Positions 52,340-61,221 of a DNA stretch of 64,000 bases are shown here, piece after piece. Below the pieces are notes generated by a model, which saw only the letters and a list, made by a program, of their open reading frames with translations, made no database searches and had not been told where the DNA came from. How positions within the stretch are numbered: the first letter of the stretch is position 1; each line of letters starts with the position of its first letter. The DNA is from Halapricum hydrolyticum (lineage in GTDB: Archaea; Halobacteriota; Halobacteria; Halobacteriales; Haloarculaceae): contig JAOPKD010000001.1 in assembly GCA_025517565.1 (NCBI GenBank), positions 372,001-436,000 of the forward strand. Reading direction: 5' to 3'. A program made the position numbers and the translations under genes.

Positions 52340-53385
52340 GGACGGTATCTCGGCTCTTCCTGAACGATCCGGTAAACGGATTCCATCTCCGATGCGTGGA
52401 TCAGGCCGACAGCTGCCGTTCCGACGACCGTCGCGAGTGCCAGTCCGGCCACCGGATCAGACGGGACAGTGACGAAGTAGGCATTGAGACGGACGAGGAA
52501 AGCAACGACGAAAACGAAAACAGCTGTGTTTCCTGTCAGTCTCCTATCGGCGATCGACTCGTTGCTCCAGCGGATCGCCTCGATCGGGCCGCGACCGTCT
52601 CTGATGATCGTCACGGGTGCGACGAACAGTCGCCCGGCGACCACGACGATCGCGACGATGCCGAACATGCCGGCGATTCCGGTCCAGGAAACCTGATCGA
52701 GCCGCGGCGTCGACCAGGACCCGAGCGCGATGACGAGCAGCGCGACGACGACCGCGCCGGCGTAGATCGCGGCGTATTCGAAGCGCGACAGCGGCATCGA
52801 CCAGAGAGACGTGTCACGCCCCACCCCGACCGAGACGAGCGCGATGACGAGGATCGCACCGATCCACAGCAGGGTGGCGACGATGAGGACACCGATCAGG
52901 AGCGCGAGTTCCGTCTCGGTGACCTCGGTCCCGAGGTCACGGAGCCAGGGCACGAGGGCGTAGAGGGGGCCGGTGGTGAGCAGCGCATAGCCCACGAGGT
53001 ATCCGAGACGCGAGAACGGTGGCATGCGGGCGGACACACCCTCGTCGGTCCACCACCAGGCGAGTCCGGCAGCGAGCGCGACGCCGACGATCGAGCCCGC
53101 CCACAGGCCGACGGCCGCCACCAGCGGGACCGGCCGCAGGCCGAACAGCGCCCCCACCACCAGGCCGACCGGATCCACCCAGACCGGGATCGTGGTCGGT
53201 CTGACCGACAGCGCGAAATTCACGGAGATCCGATCCGCGAGCGGGATCGACAGCCAGCGATAGGCCAGTATCGTCCCGAACGAGAGCGCACCCACGGCGG
53301 CGAAGACCGCGGCGTAGATCGCAACCGTGCTCACTCGGTGTCGCCGGGTTCGACGCTCCCGAGAGCTCCGACTGGCCGCGGTCAT
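52315..53385 (-). CDS. Membrane protein paired with a PQQ-propeller lipoprotein (copy 2)
   Basis: A 356-aa protein with about eight hydrophobic helices, Arg-rich N-terminus, and the shared motif GRLFVAPVTIIRDGRGPIEAIRW. It is longer than copy 1 (49097) by two N-terminal helices. The ATG at 53385 overlaps the TGA of the propeller gene. Function unknown; the repeated pairing suggests the two products act together in the envelope. Confidence 0.78.
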   Translation of the reverse strand: MTAASRSSRERRTRRHRVSTVAIYAAVFAAVGALSFGTILAYRWLSIPLADRISVNFALSVRPTTIPVWVDPVGLVVGALFGLRPVPLVAAVGLWAGSIVGVALAAGLAWWWTDEGVSARMPPFSRLGYLVGYALLTTGPLYALVPWLRDLGTEVTETELALLIGVLIVATLLWIGAILVIALVSVGVGRDTSLWSMPLSRFEYAAIYAGAVVVALLVIALGSWSTPRLDQVSWTGIAGMFGIVAIVVVAGRLFVAPVTIIRDGRGPIEAIRWSNESIADRRLTGNTAVFVFVVAFLVRLNAYFVTVPSDPVAGLALATVVGTAAVGLIHASEMESVYRIVQEEPRYRPSLTDFGR

Positions 53386-54767
53386 GGTTCCTCCAGTGCG
53401 ACGAGCAGGCCGCTGAGGGGAACGAGCATCTTCGAATCGACGACGGCCGGACGATAGACGCCGCGGCCGAAACCGGTACGGTCGGGTAGCTCGACCGACC
53501 ACAGGCGATCGCCGGACGCCGGATCCAGCGCGTATGCGTGTGGACCGGGCTCACGAGACCCCGCCACGTACAGGGCGTCGTCGGTCCCGGTGAGTCGAAG
53601 CGGACCGGACAGCTGGCGCACCCACTCGACCGCCCCGTCGGATCGGTCCAGCGCGAGTATTGCAGGGTCGCTCCCCGTCTCGGTCTGCAGGGTCGCGAAC
53701 AGCCGATCCGGTCCGACGACGATATCACCGACGCCGGCCGGCGTACCCGCGATCCGCTCCGAGACCGCCGGTCCGTCCAGCAACTGTCTCGTCTCGCCGG
53801 ACTCGGTGTCGATCGCCTTGATAGACGGAGTCTTATTTTTGGCTCCCAAATCCCGAAAATAGGACACGTCGTCCCGGACTGCTTCGAGGAGATCCGTCGG
53901 TCCGATCTCGACGCGCTGGTGAGTCGAGGCTCCGTCCAGTATCGTCATCGTCCCGCCTGCCTCGCCGGCGACAGACGCGTACGCCACCCCGTCGTCCACG
54001 CGAAGCCGATGGACGCCGTGCGGGACCGTATTCTCCCACTCGATGCGCCCGTCGTCGGCGTCGATCGCGACGATCCGGTAGGGTGGCTCCCGATCGGGGG
54101 TAACCGTCACGACCATCCCGTCCGCTATTCGGCCCGCGGCCGCGGTCGACGCGAGGTCTCGGGGTGCGCCCGCTGCCCACCGCTGTGGCCCCTTACACCA
54201 CGCCCCGCCGTCGGGGGGTCGAAACCCCTTGAGGACGACACAGCGATCCCGGCAATCCGAACCGTTGCTGGATCCCGTGCCCACGATCACTCCGTCCCGG
54301 TACGTGTTCGTCCGGGCGGCACCGACCAGCGCGCGCTCCGCACAGTTGCTTTGCTCTACCACTGTGCCGTCAGTCAGATCGACGACCGAATCTTTCCCCC
54401 CCTGGACGTGCGCACGATCGCCGACGACGATGAGGGGCGTCCGACCGTATCTGTTGGCGAACGTCGCGATGTACCGCTGGTTCGTGAGGTCCCGATATCG
54501 GTCCTGCTCCCAGGCACCGCGCCACTGCTCGTCGATGGCAGCGTACAGGCTGTTGTCGACGTTCGCAGTCCAGACGACTTCGGCGTCTTCGACCGGCGGC
54601 GACCCCTCCGTCTTGTAGAACGTCGCTCCGGCGTCATAGCCCCGCTGTGGCCAGGCAACGGGCGTCGACTGCTCGGCACTGTCGAGACAGCCAGTAGTGG
54701 CCGCCATCGACGCCCCGGCCGTTCCGAGGAATCGTCTCCTGGTCACCCCGCGAGAAAACGTGCCCAT
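53382..54767 (-). CDS. PQQ-like beta-propeller Tat lipoprotein (copy 2)
   Basis: A 461-aa protein with a Tat lipoprotein signal (TRRRFLGTAGASMAATTGC) and blades such as IDADDGRIEWENTV, LDRSDGAVEWVRQLSG and LDPASGDRLWSVEL. The start MGTFSRGVTRRRFLG at 54767 gives a normal signal; ATGs further upstream lie in the AT-rich promoter area (ATAATATTTT, ATATATTCGATATC near 54795-54825). Paralogue of 49921-51219, with the same downstream partner. Confidence 0.85.
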   Translation of the reverse strand: MGTFSRGVTRRRFLGTAGASMAATTGCLDSAEQSTPVAWPQRGYDAGATFYKTEGSPPVEDAEVVWTANVDNSLYAAIDEQWRGAWEQDRYRDLTNQRYIATFANRYGRTPLIVVGDRAHVQGGKDSVVDLTDGTVVEQSNCAERALVGAARTNTYRDGVIVGTGSSNGSDCRDRCVVLKGFRPPDGGAWCKGPQRWAAGAPRDLASTAAAGRIADGMVVTVTPDREPPYRIVAIDADDGRIEWENTVPHGVHRLRVDDGVAYASVAGEAGGTMTILDGASTHQRVEIGPTDLLEAVRDDVSYFRDLGAKNKTPSIKAIDTESGETRQLLDGPAVSERIAGTPAGVGDIVVGPDRLFATLQTETGSDPAILALDRSDGAVEWVRQLSGPLRLTGTDDALYVAGSREPGPHAYALDPASGDRLWSVELPDRTGFGRGVYRPAVVDSKMLVPLSGLLVALEEP

Positions 54768-54893
54768 GATTCCACGCCAAAACGCTGCACGCATAATATT
54801 TTCCAAAATCATATATTCGATATCATTTACGTGAGCCCGGACTACACCGTCGGTATAGCAATCCCTATCACCAGTGCCCGCCGAAAACCCAAC

Positions 54894-55559
54894 ATGTCAA
54901 ACCCGATTCCCGATAGCGTCGAACAGCTCGCACGCGTCGTCGGTCCGGACGGCGACGCGGTACTCGCGGAGATGGACGACTATGCCGACCGTGAGGGCTT
55001 TCCGACCGTCGGTCCCGCCGTCGGCGGCTGGCTCGAACTGTTCGCGCGCATGGTCGGAGCCGAGCGGGTCTTCGAGTTCGGCTCCGGGTACGGCTACTCG
55101 GCGTACTGGTTCTGCCGGGCGCTTCCCGATGACGGCGAAATCGTCCTCACTGAGGTCGACGAGGACGAACTCGAGCTGGCCCGCGAGTACCTCGGCCGCG
55201 GGGACTTCGGAGCGACCGCTCACTTCGAACTCGGCGACGCGATCGAGACGATCGGGTCCTACGGCGGCCCCTTCGACGTCGTATTGATCGACAACGAGAA
55301 ACACCGCTACCGCGAGGCCTTCGAGAGCGTTCGCGAGAAGGTCGCCCCTGGCGGGGTCGTGGTCGCGGACAACGCCGTCGCCGGGAGCACGATCGACCAC
55401 GAGGACGTGCGACGACTGCTCGAAGGCGAGTCCGTCGACGCGACAGGCCCGACAGCGGGAATCGCGGAGTACCTGTCGGCCGTCCGGGCCGATCCCGACT
55501 TCCGGACGACGCTGCTGCCTGTCGGCGAGGGCGTCGCGGTGAGCTACCGGATCGAGTAA
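54894..55559 (+). CDS. SAM-dependent O-methyltransferase (COMT-like)
   Basis: A 221-aa methyltransferase with motif I VFEFGSGYGYSAYWFCRAL, acidic loop VLTEVDEDELELAREY, and metal/catalytic motif DVVLIDNEKHRYREAFE followed by GGVVVADNAVAGSTID. These are the signatures of class I catechol/caffeoyl-CoA type O-methyltransferases. The substrate is unknown. ATG 54894 follows an AT-rich promoter region shared with the divergent propeller gene. Confidence 0.88.
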   Translation: MSNPIPDSVEQLARVVGPDGDAVLAEMDDYADREGFPTVGPAVGGWLELFARMVGAERVFEFGSGYGYSAYWFCRALPDDGEIVLTEVDEDELELAREYLGRGDFGATAHFELGDAIETIGSYGGPFDVVLIDNEKHRYREAFESVREKVAPGGVVVADNAVAGSTIDHEDVRRLLEGESVDATGPTAGIAEYLSAVRADPDFRTTLLPVGEGVAVSYRIE

Positions 55560-55680
55560 CGCATCGGAGCCGACAGCAGTCCAAACACCCACGACCCCTG
55601 GCCGATTCTCGGCAGCGAAAATCGCGGGACTATGACTTATAGGGATGCGGTCGAAACAGGCGGGTAATTCAATCGTCACC

Positions 55681-56283
55681 ATGAGTCTGATGCTCGATAT
55701 CCGGAAGCTCGCGTTGTTCAACAAGATGGCCAAGGAAGGGGGCAACACCGTCGCCGACCACCTCAGTCAGATGACCGGCATGGAGACCGAGATGGAGATC
55801 ACCAAGATCAACTTCATCGACATCCCGGACATCAAGACCCACGTCGGCGACGAGAAGCTGATCGGCATCTCTATCGAACTCCAGGAACCGCCACACGGAC
55901 ACGTCCTCTTTCTGCTCGATTACACGAACGCCAAGAACCTCGCCCAGGGGATGCTCGGCGACATGGGCGGGGCCGATCCGGACCAGAGCGGCTTCACGGA
56001 CATGGAGCGGTCGGCGATCGAAGAGATCGGCAACATCATGACCTCGGGGTTCATCGACGGCTGGGCGAACGTCCTCGAGACGACCATCGACATGGGCACG
56101 CCGACGTTCACCTACGGCCCCGGCAGCGGCATGGTCGACGAACTCGTCGGTGGCCGCGATTCCGACATGGCACTCATGTTCGACTCGCACATCCACGCCC
56201 TGAACTCCGATATCGACGTCACCGTCTACACGTTCCCACAGCTGGAAGAGCTGGTCGACCTGATGCAAGAAATCGAAGTGTGA
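55681..56283 (+). CDS. cheC: CheC-family chemotaxis phosphatase
   Basis: A 200-aa protein: MSLMLDIRKLALFNKMAKEGG, two CheC half repeats, and the active-site helix DMERSAIEEIGNIMTSGFIDGWA (Glu and Asn of the ExxN motif). It dephosphorylates CheY-P in archaeal taxis toward the archaellum. Haloarchaea have several cheC genes; this one stands apart from any visible che cluster. The ATG at 55681 gives the family N-terminus; TATA-like ACTTATAGGG lies about 45 bases upstream. Confidence 0.88.
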   Translation: MSLMLDIRKLALFNKMAKEGGNTVADHLSQMTGMETEMEITKINFIDIPDIKTHVGDEKLIGISIELQEPPHGHVLFLLDYTNAKNLAQGMLGDMGGADPDQSGFTDMERSAIEEIGNIMTSGFIDGWANVLETTIDMGTPTFTYGPGSGMVDELVGGRDSDMALMFDSHIHALNSDIDVTVYTFPQLEELVDLMQEIEV

Positions 56284-56286
56284 ACC

Positions 56287-56309
56287 GCCTCGGGGTCAAG
56301 CCCCGAGGC
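56287..56309 (+). terminator. Hairpin terminator after cheC
   Basis: Perfect 9-bp inverted repeat, GCCTCGGGG and CCCCGAGGC, with a 5-base loop, 3 bases after the cheC stop, followed by CTTGTTTCC. Confidence 0.65.
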
Positions 56310-56432
56310 ACTCGCCTTGTTTCCTCTGTGGAACGCTCCCCCGTATCCTCCTCACGACCCCACTCCGAAACTCCAGCGTCGTTTCTTCCGGTTCCATCGC
56401 GTATTTATCGACCCGATTCGACATGATCTATT

Positions 56433-57587
56433 ATGGAGTTACTCGACGACGGGATCGTCCCGGAACACGCACGCGAGGTCAAACACGACGCGCGGGAGTT
56501 TGCCGCCGAACACATCATCCCGAACGCCGAGGAGCACTATCGACGGGGGGAGTACCCCTGGGAGATCCTCGAAGCGGGGATGGACGCCGGACTCGTCGCC
56601 CAGGACATCCCCGAGGAGTACGGGGGACGCGGGTTCGACCTCCAGCAGGTACTGGCGATCGCCGAGGAGTTCTACCGGGCGGACGCGGGGATCGCGCTGA
56701 CGCTACAGCTCGCGAGCTTCGGCGCGGAGATCCTGGCCGATCACGGCAGCGAGGCCCAGAAGGAGGAATACCTCCGGCCGGTCGCCGCGAACGAACAGCT
56801 CACCGGGCTGGCGGTTTCGGAACCCGAGACGGGCAGCGACCTCGCGGGGATGACGACCGCCGCCGAGAAGGACGGCGACGAGTGGGTGCTGAACGGCGAG
56901 AAATACTGGATCGGCAACGGCGTCGAGGCCGACTGGGTGACCGTCTACGCCAAGACCGGTGACGACCCGGACAACCGCTACGGCAACTACTCGCTGTTCG
57001 TCGTCCCGACCGACGCCGACGGCTACGACGCCGAACACATCCCCGAGAAGATGGGGTTTCGCGCGAGCAAGCAGGCTCACATCGAGTTCAACGACTGCCG
57101 GATCCCCGAAGAGAACCTGATCGGGGCGGAGGGCGCGGGCTTTTTCATGCTCGCGGAGTTCTTCAACCACGGCCGAGTGATCGTCGGCGGCCACGGTCTG
57201 GGGCTGGCCGCGGCCGCCATCGAGGAGGCAAACGACTTCGTGCACGACCGGGAGGCGTTCGGCCGGGACGTCGCCGACTTCCAGGCGGTCCAGCATACGC
57301 TAGCGGAGATGCGCCTGGAGTTCGAGGCGGCCCGCGCGCTGACCTGGCGGGCCGCGAGCAAGGTCGCGGCGAGCGACGACGCCGGCTTCTGGGCCGCGCT
57401 CGCGAAGACTAAATCCACGGAGGTGGCGGCCGAGTGTGCCGAACAGGGGATGAAACTGCACGGCGGCCGCTCCGTATTGGCCGACCGGCGGATCGCCCGC
57501 GTCTACCGGGACGTCCGGATCCCTGTCATCTACGAGGGGGCCAACGACATCCAGCGCAACCTGATCTACCGCCAGCAGCCGAAGTAG
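56433..57587 (+). CDS. Acyl-CoA dehydrogenase
   Basis: FAD enzyme of beta-oxidation or branched-chain acid breakdown, 384 aa. It shows LTGLAVSEPETGSDLAGMTT (flavin/substrate loop), KYWIGNGVEADWVTVYAKTG, KMGFRASKQAHIEFNDCRIP, and the C-terminal GGRSVLADRRIARVYRDVRIPVIYEGANDIQRNLI with the catalytic-region Glu in YEG. Full length with no partner gene next to it. Confidence 0.95.
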   Translation: MELLDDGIVPEHAREVKHDAREFAAEHIIPNAEEHYRRGEYPWEILEAGMDAGLVAQDIPEEYGGRGFDLQQVLAIAEEFYRADAGIALTLQLASFGAEILADHGSEAQKEEYLRPVAANEQLTGLAVSEPETGSDLAGMTTAAEKDGDEWVLNGEKYWIGNGVEADWVTVYAKTGDDPDNRYGNYSLFVVPTDADGYDAEHIPEKMGFRASKQAHIEFNDCRIPEENLIGAEGAGFFMLAEFFNHGRVIVGGHGLGLAAAAIEEANDFVHDREAFGRDVADFQAVQHTLAEMRLEFEAARALTWRAASKVAASDDAGFWAALAKTKSTEVAAECAEQGMKLHGGRSVLADRRIARVYRDVRIPVIYEGANDIQRNLIYRQQPK

Positions 57588-57689
57588 GATCCAAAACACA
57601 CCAATAGCAACCGCCATGAGGCACGGCTCACCACTAGTAACCCCGACAGACCGAAACCGGCAATAAGGGCCGATAAATTTCTTATCAGG

Positions 57690-57710
57690 ATACGACAGAA
57701 TTATAATAAA
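57690..57710 (+). promoter_or_regulatory. AT-rich promoter candidate for porAB
   Basis: AGAATTATAATAAACATTG in the 209-base gap before porA. A TATA at this point would leave a leader of about 70 bases; TATAC at 57762-57766 is a weaker alternative nearer the gene. Confidence 0.35.
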
Positions 57711-57796
57711 CATTGTAAAATAAGTCAGTGACAACGCTTTTGTCCGGGCGAATCCTGGTTCGTATACGGCGCCCGCAGGGGGCCGATGATTTACAC

Positions 57797-59704
57797 ATGC
57801 CAGAGCCAGAAGACCTCATGTGGCGAATCGCAGGCGGTTCCGGCGACGGAATCGACTCGACGAGCCAGAACTTCGCGAAGGCCCTGTTGCGTTCGGGACT
57901 CAACGTATTTACACATCGACACTACCCGTCGCGGATCCGCGGCGGCCACACGTACGTCGAGGTACGTGCCGGCAACGGCCCGGTCGAGTCGCGTGGCGAC
58001 GGATACAACTTCCTCCTCACGCTCGGGGACAGTTTCGCCCGTAATCCGGGCGAAGACGCCTACTACGGCAACGAGGAGGCAAAACCGCTGACGGAGAATC
58101 TCGACGAGCTCAACGAGGGTGGCGTCATCGTCTACGACGAGGGCTTGCTCGACGAGGAAGATGTCGCGGAGATCAACCTCCAGGAGCGTGCCGAGGAGAA
58201 CGGCTGGCACGTCTATCCCGTCGACCTGCGCGGGATCGCCCGCGAGCACGGCCGCGACGTCATGCGAAACACCGCCGGTGTCGGGTTCACGGCGGCACTG
58301 CTGGACATCGATCCGGCGTACTTCGAGGAAATCATCTCCAACGGCATGTCCGGAGAGATGAAAGAGGCGAACCTCAAGGTGCTCGAAGACGCCTACGAGC
58401 TCGGCCAGGAAGTCGAGCAGACCCACGGCTGGTCCGCGCCGGAAGGCGAAGGCCACGACGAGGAGCAGGTCCTGCTGTCGGGCAGTGACGCCATCTCCTA
58501 CGGGGCGATCGACGAGGGCTGTCGGTTCATCGCGGGCTATCCGATGACCCCGTGGACCGACGTGTTCACGATCATGTCCCAGAACCTGCCGAAGTTCGGC
58601 GGAATCAGTGAGCAGGTCGAGGACGAGATCGCCGCCGCAGCGCTGGCGATCGGTGCCTCCCACGCCGGCGTGAAGGCCATGTCCGGCTCTTCCGGCGGTG
58701 GCTTCGCGCTGATGTCCGAACCGCTCGGACTCGCGGAGATGACCGAGACGCCGCTGGTCCTGGTCGAAGCGATGCGTGCCGGTCCATCGACCGGGATGCC
58801 GACCAAGCCCGAACAGGGCGACCTCGAACACATCCTCTATACGAGTCAGGGAGACTCGACGCGGGTCGTGTTCTCCCCGGCCAACATCAGGGAGTGTTAC
58901 ACCCAGACTCGCAAGGCGTTCGAACTCGCCTACGAGTACCAGATCCCGGCGATCGTCGCCTACGACCAGAAGCTCCAGGGGGAGCTGCGTAACGTCCCCG
59001 AGAGCTTCTTCGACGAGGAGCCCAACACCGACCCCGGATCGGTGCTGACCGAAGAAGAGATCGCCGAGGCTGCCCACCACGCCTCCGGCAAGTTCAAGCG
59101 ATTCCTCCACAGTCCCGAGGACGGCTCGAACGTCAGCCCGCGCTCGGTGCCCGGCCAGGCGGGTGGCCGTTTCCTCGCGACCGGTAACGAACACAACGAA
59201 GTCGGCCACATCAGCGAGGACCCCGAGAACCGGGTCATCCAGATGAACCGACGGATGGGCAAGCTCGACGACATCCGCGAGGAACTGGACGCCGCCGAGC
59301 AGTCTCACCAGACCTATCACGGCCCCGAGGACGCCGACTACGGCATCGTCACCTGGGGGAGCCAGCAGGACACGGTCTTCGAGGCCGTCAACGAGCTCAA
59401 CGAGATGGGCCACTCCGTGAAGGCCGTCGGCGTCTCGGATCTGATGCCGTTCCCCGAGACGGAGATGACCGAGTTCCTCGACAGCGTCGAGCACGCCGTC
59501 GTCGTCGAGATGAACGCCAGCGGACAGCTCCGCGGGCACATCCAGAAGGAGCTGGGCAAGTACGGCGACAAGCTCTCCAGTCTCCTCAAGTACAACGGCA
59601 ACCCCTTCGAACCTCGCGACATCGTCGAGGGGTTCGAAACGAGCAACGAGGGCGGGGAACTGCCCCACCAGCGAATGACCTACGTCCCAGCGGCAGGTGA
59701 CTAA
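57797..59704 (+). CDS. porA: 2-oxoacid (probably pyruvate):ferredoxin oxidoreductase, alpha subunit
   Basis: Oxidative decarboxylation of a 2-oxoacid to acyl-CoA with ferredoxin as acceptor, replacing the pyruvate dehydrogenase complex in haloarchaea. The 635-aa protein has a fused N-terminal gamma domain (~1-190, RIAGGSGDGIDSTSQNFAKA) and the alpha domain (SDAISYGAIDEGCRFIAGYPMTPWTDV; SGSSGGGFALMSEPLGLAEM; VEAMRAGPSTGMPTKPEQGD). Start MPEPEDLMWRI at 57797. The pairing with porB and an lrpA1-like regulator is the arrangement I recall for Halobacterium porAB, which favours pyruvate over 2-oxoglutarate. Confidence 0.88.
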   Translation: MPEPEDLMWRIAGGSGDGIDSTSQNFAKALLRSGLNVFTHRHYPSRIRGGHTYVEVRAGNGPVESRGDGYNFLLTLGDSFARNPGEDAYYGNEEAKPLTENLDELNEGGVIVYDEGLLDEEDVAEINLQERAEENGWHVYPVDLRGIAREHGRDVMRNTAGVGFTAALLDIDPAYFEEIISNGMSGEMKEANLKVLEDAYELGQEVEQTHGWSAPEGEGHDEEQVLLSGSDAISYGAIDEGCRFIAGYPMTPWTDVFTIMSQNLPKFGGISEQVEDEIAAAALAIGASHAGVKAMSGSSGGGFALMSEPLGLAEMTETPLVLVEAMRAGPSTGMPTKPEQGDLEHILYTSQGDSTRVVFSPANIRECYTQTRKAFELAYEYQIPAIVAYDQKLQGELRNVPESFFDEEPNTDPGSVLTEEEIAEAAHHASGKFKRFLHSPEDGSNVSPRSVPGQAGGRFLATGNEHNEVGHISEDPENRVIQMNRRMGKLDDIREELDAAEQSHQTYHGPEDADYGIVTWGSQQDTVFEAVNELNEMGHSVKAVGVSDLMPFPETEMTEFLDSVEHAVVVEMNASGQLRGHIQKELGKYGDKLSSLLKYNGNPFEPRDIVEGFETSNEGGELPHQRMTYVPAAGD

Positions 59705-59707
59705 CCA

Positions 59708-60643
59708 ATGAGTGCATTCAGCGCAATCGGATCGGACAGCGAGCTAGAAGACGAAGCGTTCACACCGGGGATCGAGCCCCAGCCTACGTGGTGTCCGGGC
59801 TGTGGTGACTTCGGTGTCCTCAACGCACTGAAAAAGGCGATGCCGGAAGTCGGCCTCAATCCCGACGAGGTCGCCGTGTTCACCGGAATCGGCTGTTCCG
59901 GCAAACTGAACAGCTACTTCGAGAGTTACGGCTTCCACACGATCCACGGTCGGTCGCTGCCGGTCGCACGGGCGACCAAGCTGGCCAATCCGGGTATCGA
60001 AGTCATCGCCGCCGGTGGCGACGGTGACGGCTACGGAATCGGTGGCAACCACTTCATCCACACGGCCCGCGAGAACCACGATATGACCTATATCGTGTTT
60101 AACAACGAGATCTTCGGGCTGACGAAGGGCCAGACCTCCCCGACCTCGCCGAAGGGCCACAAATCCAAGACCCAGCCGTCCGGAAGCGCAAAGGATCCGC
60201 TTCGGCCGCTCAGCCTCTCGCTGTCGGCCGGTGCGTCCTACATCGCCCGCACGGCCGCGGTCAACCCGAACCAGGCCGCGGAGATCCTCGCGGAAGCCAT
60301 CCAGCACGACGGCTTCGCACACGTGGACTTCCTGACCCAGTGTCCGACCTGGAACAAGGACGCCAAACAGTACGTCCCCTACATCGACATCCAGGAATCC
60401 GACGAGTACGGTCACGACATCAACGACCGTGCCGAGGCCGCACACGCCATGTACGACGCCGAATCCAAGCTCCACGAAGGCGAGATCCTCACCGGTCGCT
60501 TCTACGTCGACGACGAGCGCCCCTCTTACACCGCGGAGAAGCAGGCGATCGGCGAGATGCCCGAGCAGCCGCTGGCCGAGCGGTACTTCGACGAGGACGC
60601 CGAGTGGGACCGATCCTACCAGCTTCTCGAAAAGCATAAATAA
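59708..60643 (+). CDS. porB: 2-oxoacid (probably pyruvate):ferredoxin oxidoreductase, beta subunit
   Basis: A 311-aa thiamine diphosphate-binding subunit: PTWCPGCGDFGVLNALKKAM and FTGIGCSGKLNSYF supply Fe-S cysteines, and VIAAGGDGDGYGIGGNHFIHTARENHD with IVFNNEIFGLTKGQTSPTSPKG forms the ThDP/Mg site (GDGD...N). Its N-terminus (MSAFSAIG) resembles the haloarchaeal PorB I remember rather than KorB. It starts 3 bases after the porA stop. Confidence 0.9.
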   Translation: MSAFSAIGSDSELEDEAFTPGIEPQPTWCPGCGDFGVLNALKKAMPEVGLNPDEVAVFTGIGCSGKLNSYFESYGFHTIHGRSLPVARATKLANPGIEVIAAGGDGDGYGIGGNHFIHTARENHDMTYIVFNNEIFGLTKGQTSPTSPKGHKSKTQPSGSAKDPLRPLSLSLSAGASYIARTAAVNPNQAAEILAEAIQHDGFAHVDFLTQCPTWNKDAKQYVPYIDIQESDEYGHDINDRAEAAHAMYDAESKLHEGEILTGRFYVDDERPSYTAEKQAIGEMPEQPLAERYFDEDAEWDRSYQLLEKHK

Positions 60644-60663
60644 GGGTTCGACGAGGCGAACCC
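60644..60663 (+). terminator. Hairpin after porB
   Basis: GGGTTCG and CGAACCC pair perfectly around a 6-base loop, beginning directly after the porB stop. Separates porAB from the regulator gene. Confidence 0.5.
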
Positions 60664-60681
60664 CGTTTCCCCGTTCGCAAG

Positions 60682-60692
60682 GTATTTTTTCG
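60682..60692 (+). promoter_or_regulatory. TATA-like box of the Lrp gene
   Basis: GGTATTTTTTC, 22-31 bases before the ATG at 60713, the distance expected for a leaderless mRNA. It follows the porB hairpin, so the regulator probably has its own transcript. Confidence 0.5.
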
Positions 60693-60712
60693 CGCACCGG
60701 AAAGAAACGTCC

Positions 60713-61141
60713 ATGAGCGCGGAATCTACGGCGGACCGTATCCTCGCCGTTCTCGAAGAAGACGCCCAGGCGTCCTACGCGGAGATCGCCGAACGGGCGG
60801 ACGTCTCCAAGCCAACAGTGAGAAAGTACATCGACAAGCTCGAAGAGGAGGGCGTGATCGTCGGCTACTCCGCCGACGTCGACCCGAAGAAGCTCTCGAG
60901 CCAGTCGATCGCGATGGTCGGTATCGACGTCGAAAGCGAACGCTACGTCGAGGCGACTCGCGAACTCCGGGACGTCGGGGAGGTCGAAGCACTGTATACC
61001 TCCAGTGGCGATCACATGCTGATGGCCGAGGTTCGTGGACGGGACGGAGACGAACTGGGAGACATCATCGAGGAGTCGATCCTGAGCATCGAGGGCGTGA
61101 CGGCCGCTCACCCCTCGTTTCTGCAGGAACGACTCAAGTAA
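60713..61141 (+). CDS. lrpA1: Lrp/AsnC-family transcription regulator (LrpA1-like)
   Basis: A 142-aa protein with an N-terminal winged helix-turn-helix (~8-60, ILAVLEEDAQASYAEIAERADVSKPTVRKYIDKLEEEG) and a C-terminal RAM/AsnC ligand domain (~65-140). Size and order are typical of feast/famine regulators. The symbol is from position beside porB, as I recall for Halobacterium lrpA1. It may sense an amino acid and act on porAB or aspartate metabolism; that is inference. Confidence 0.85.
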   Translation: MSAESTADRILAVLEEDAQASYAEIAERADVSKPTVRKYIDKLEEEGVIVGYSADVDPKKLSSQSIAMVGIDVESERYVEATRELRDVGEVEALYTSSGDHMLMAEVRGRDGDELGDIIEESILSIEGVTAAHPSFLQERLK

Positions 61142-61221
61142 TCCTGACAGAGTGACGACGGCATTCTCCGGCGAGGGCGGCAACGACGCTCTTTTGACGC
61201 TGTAGATAGCAGTTCCGATCT

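Noticed and set aside
57791..59668. 625-codon frame opposite porA
   Set aside because: Shadow of porA; no recognisable family and no promoter.
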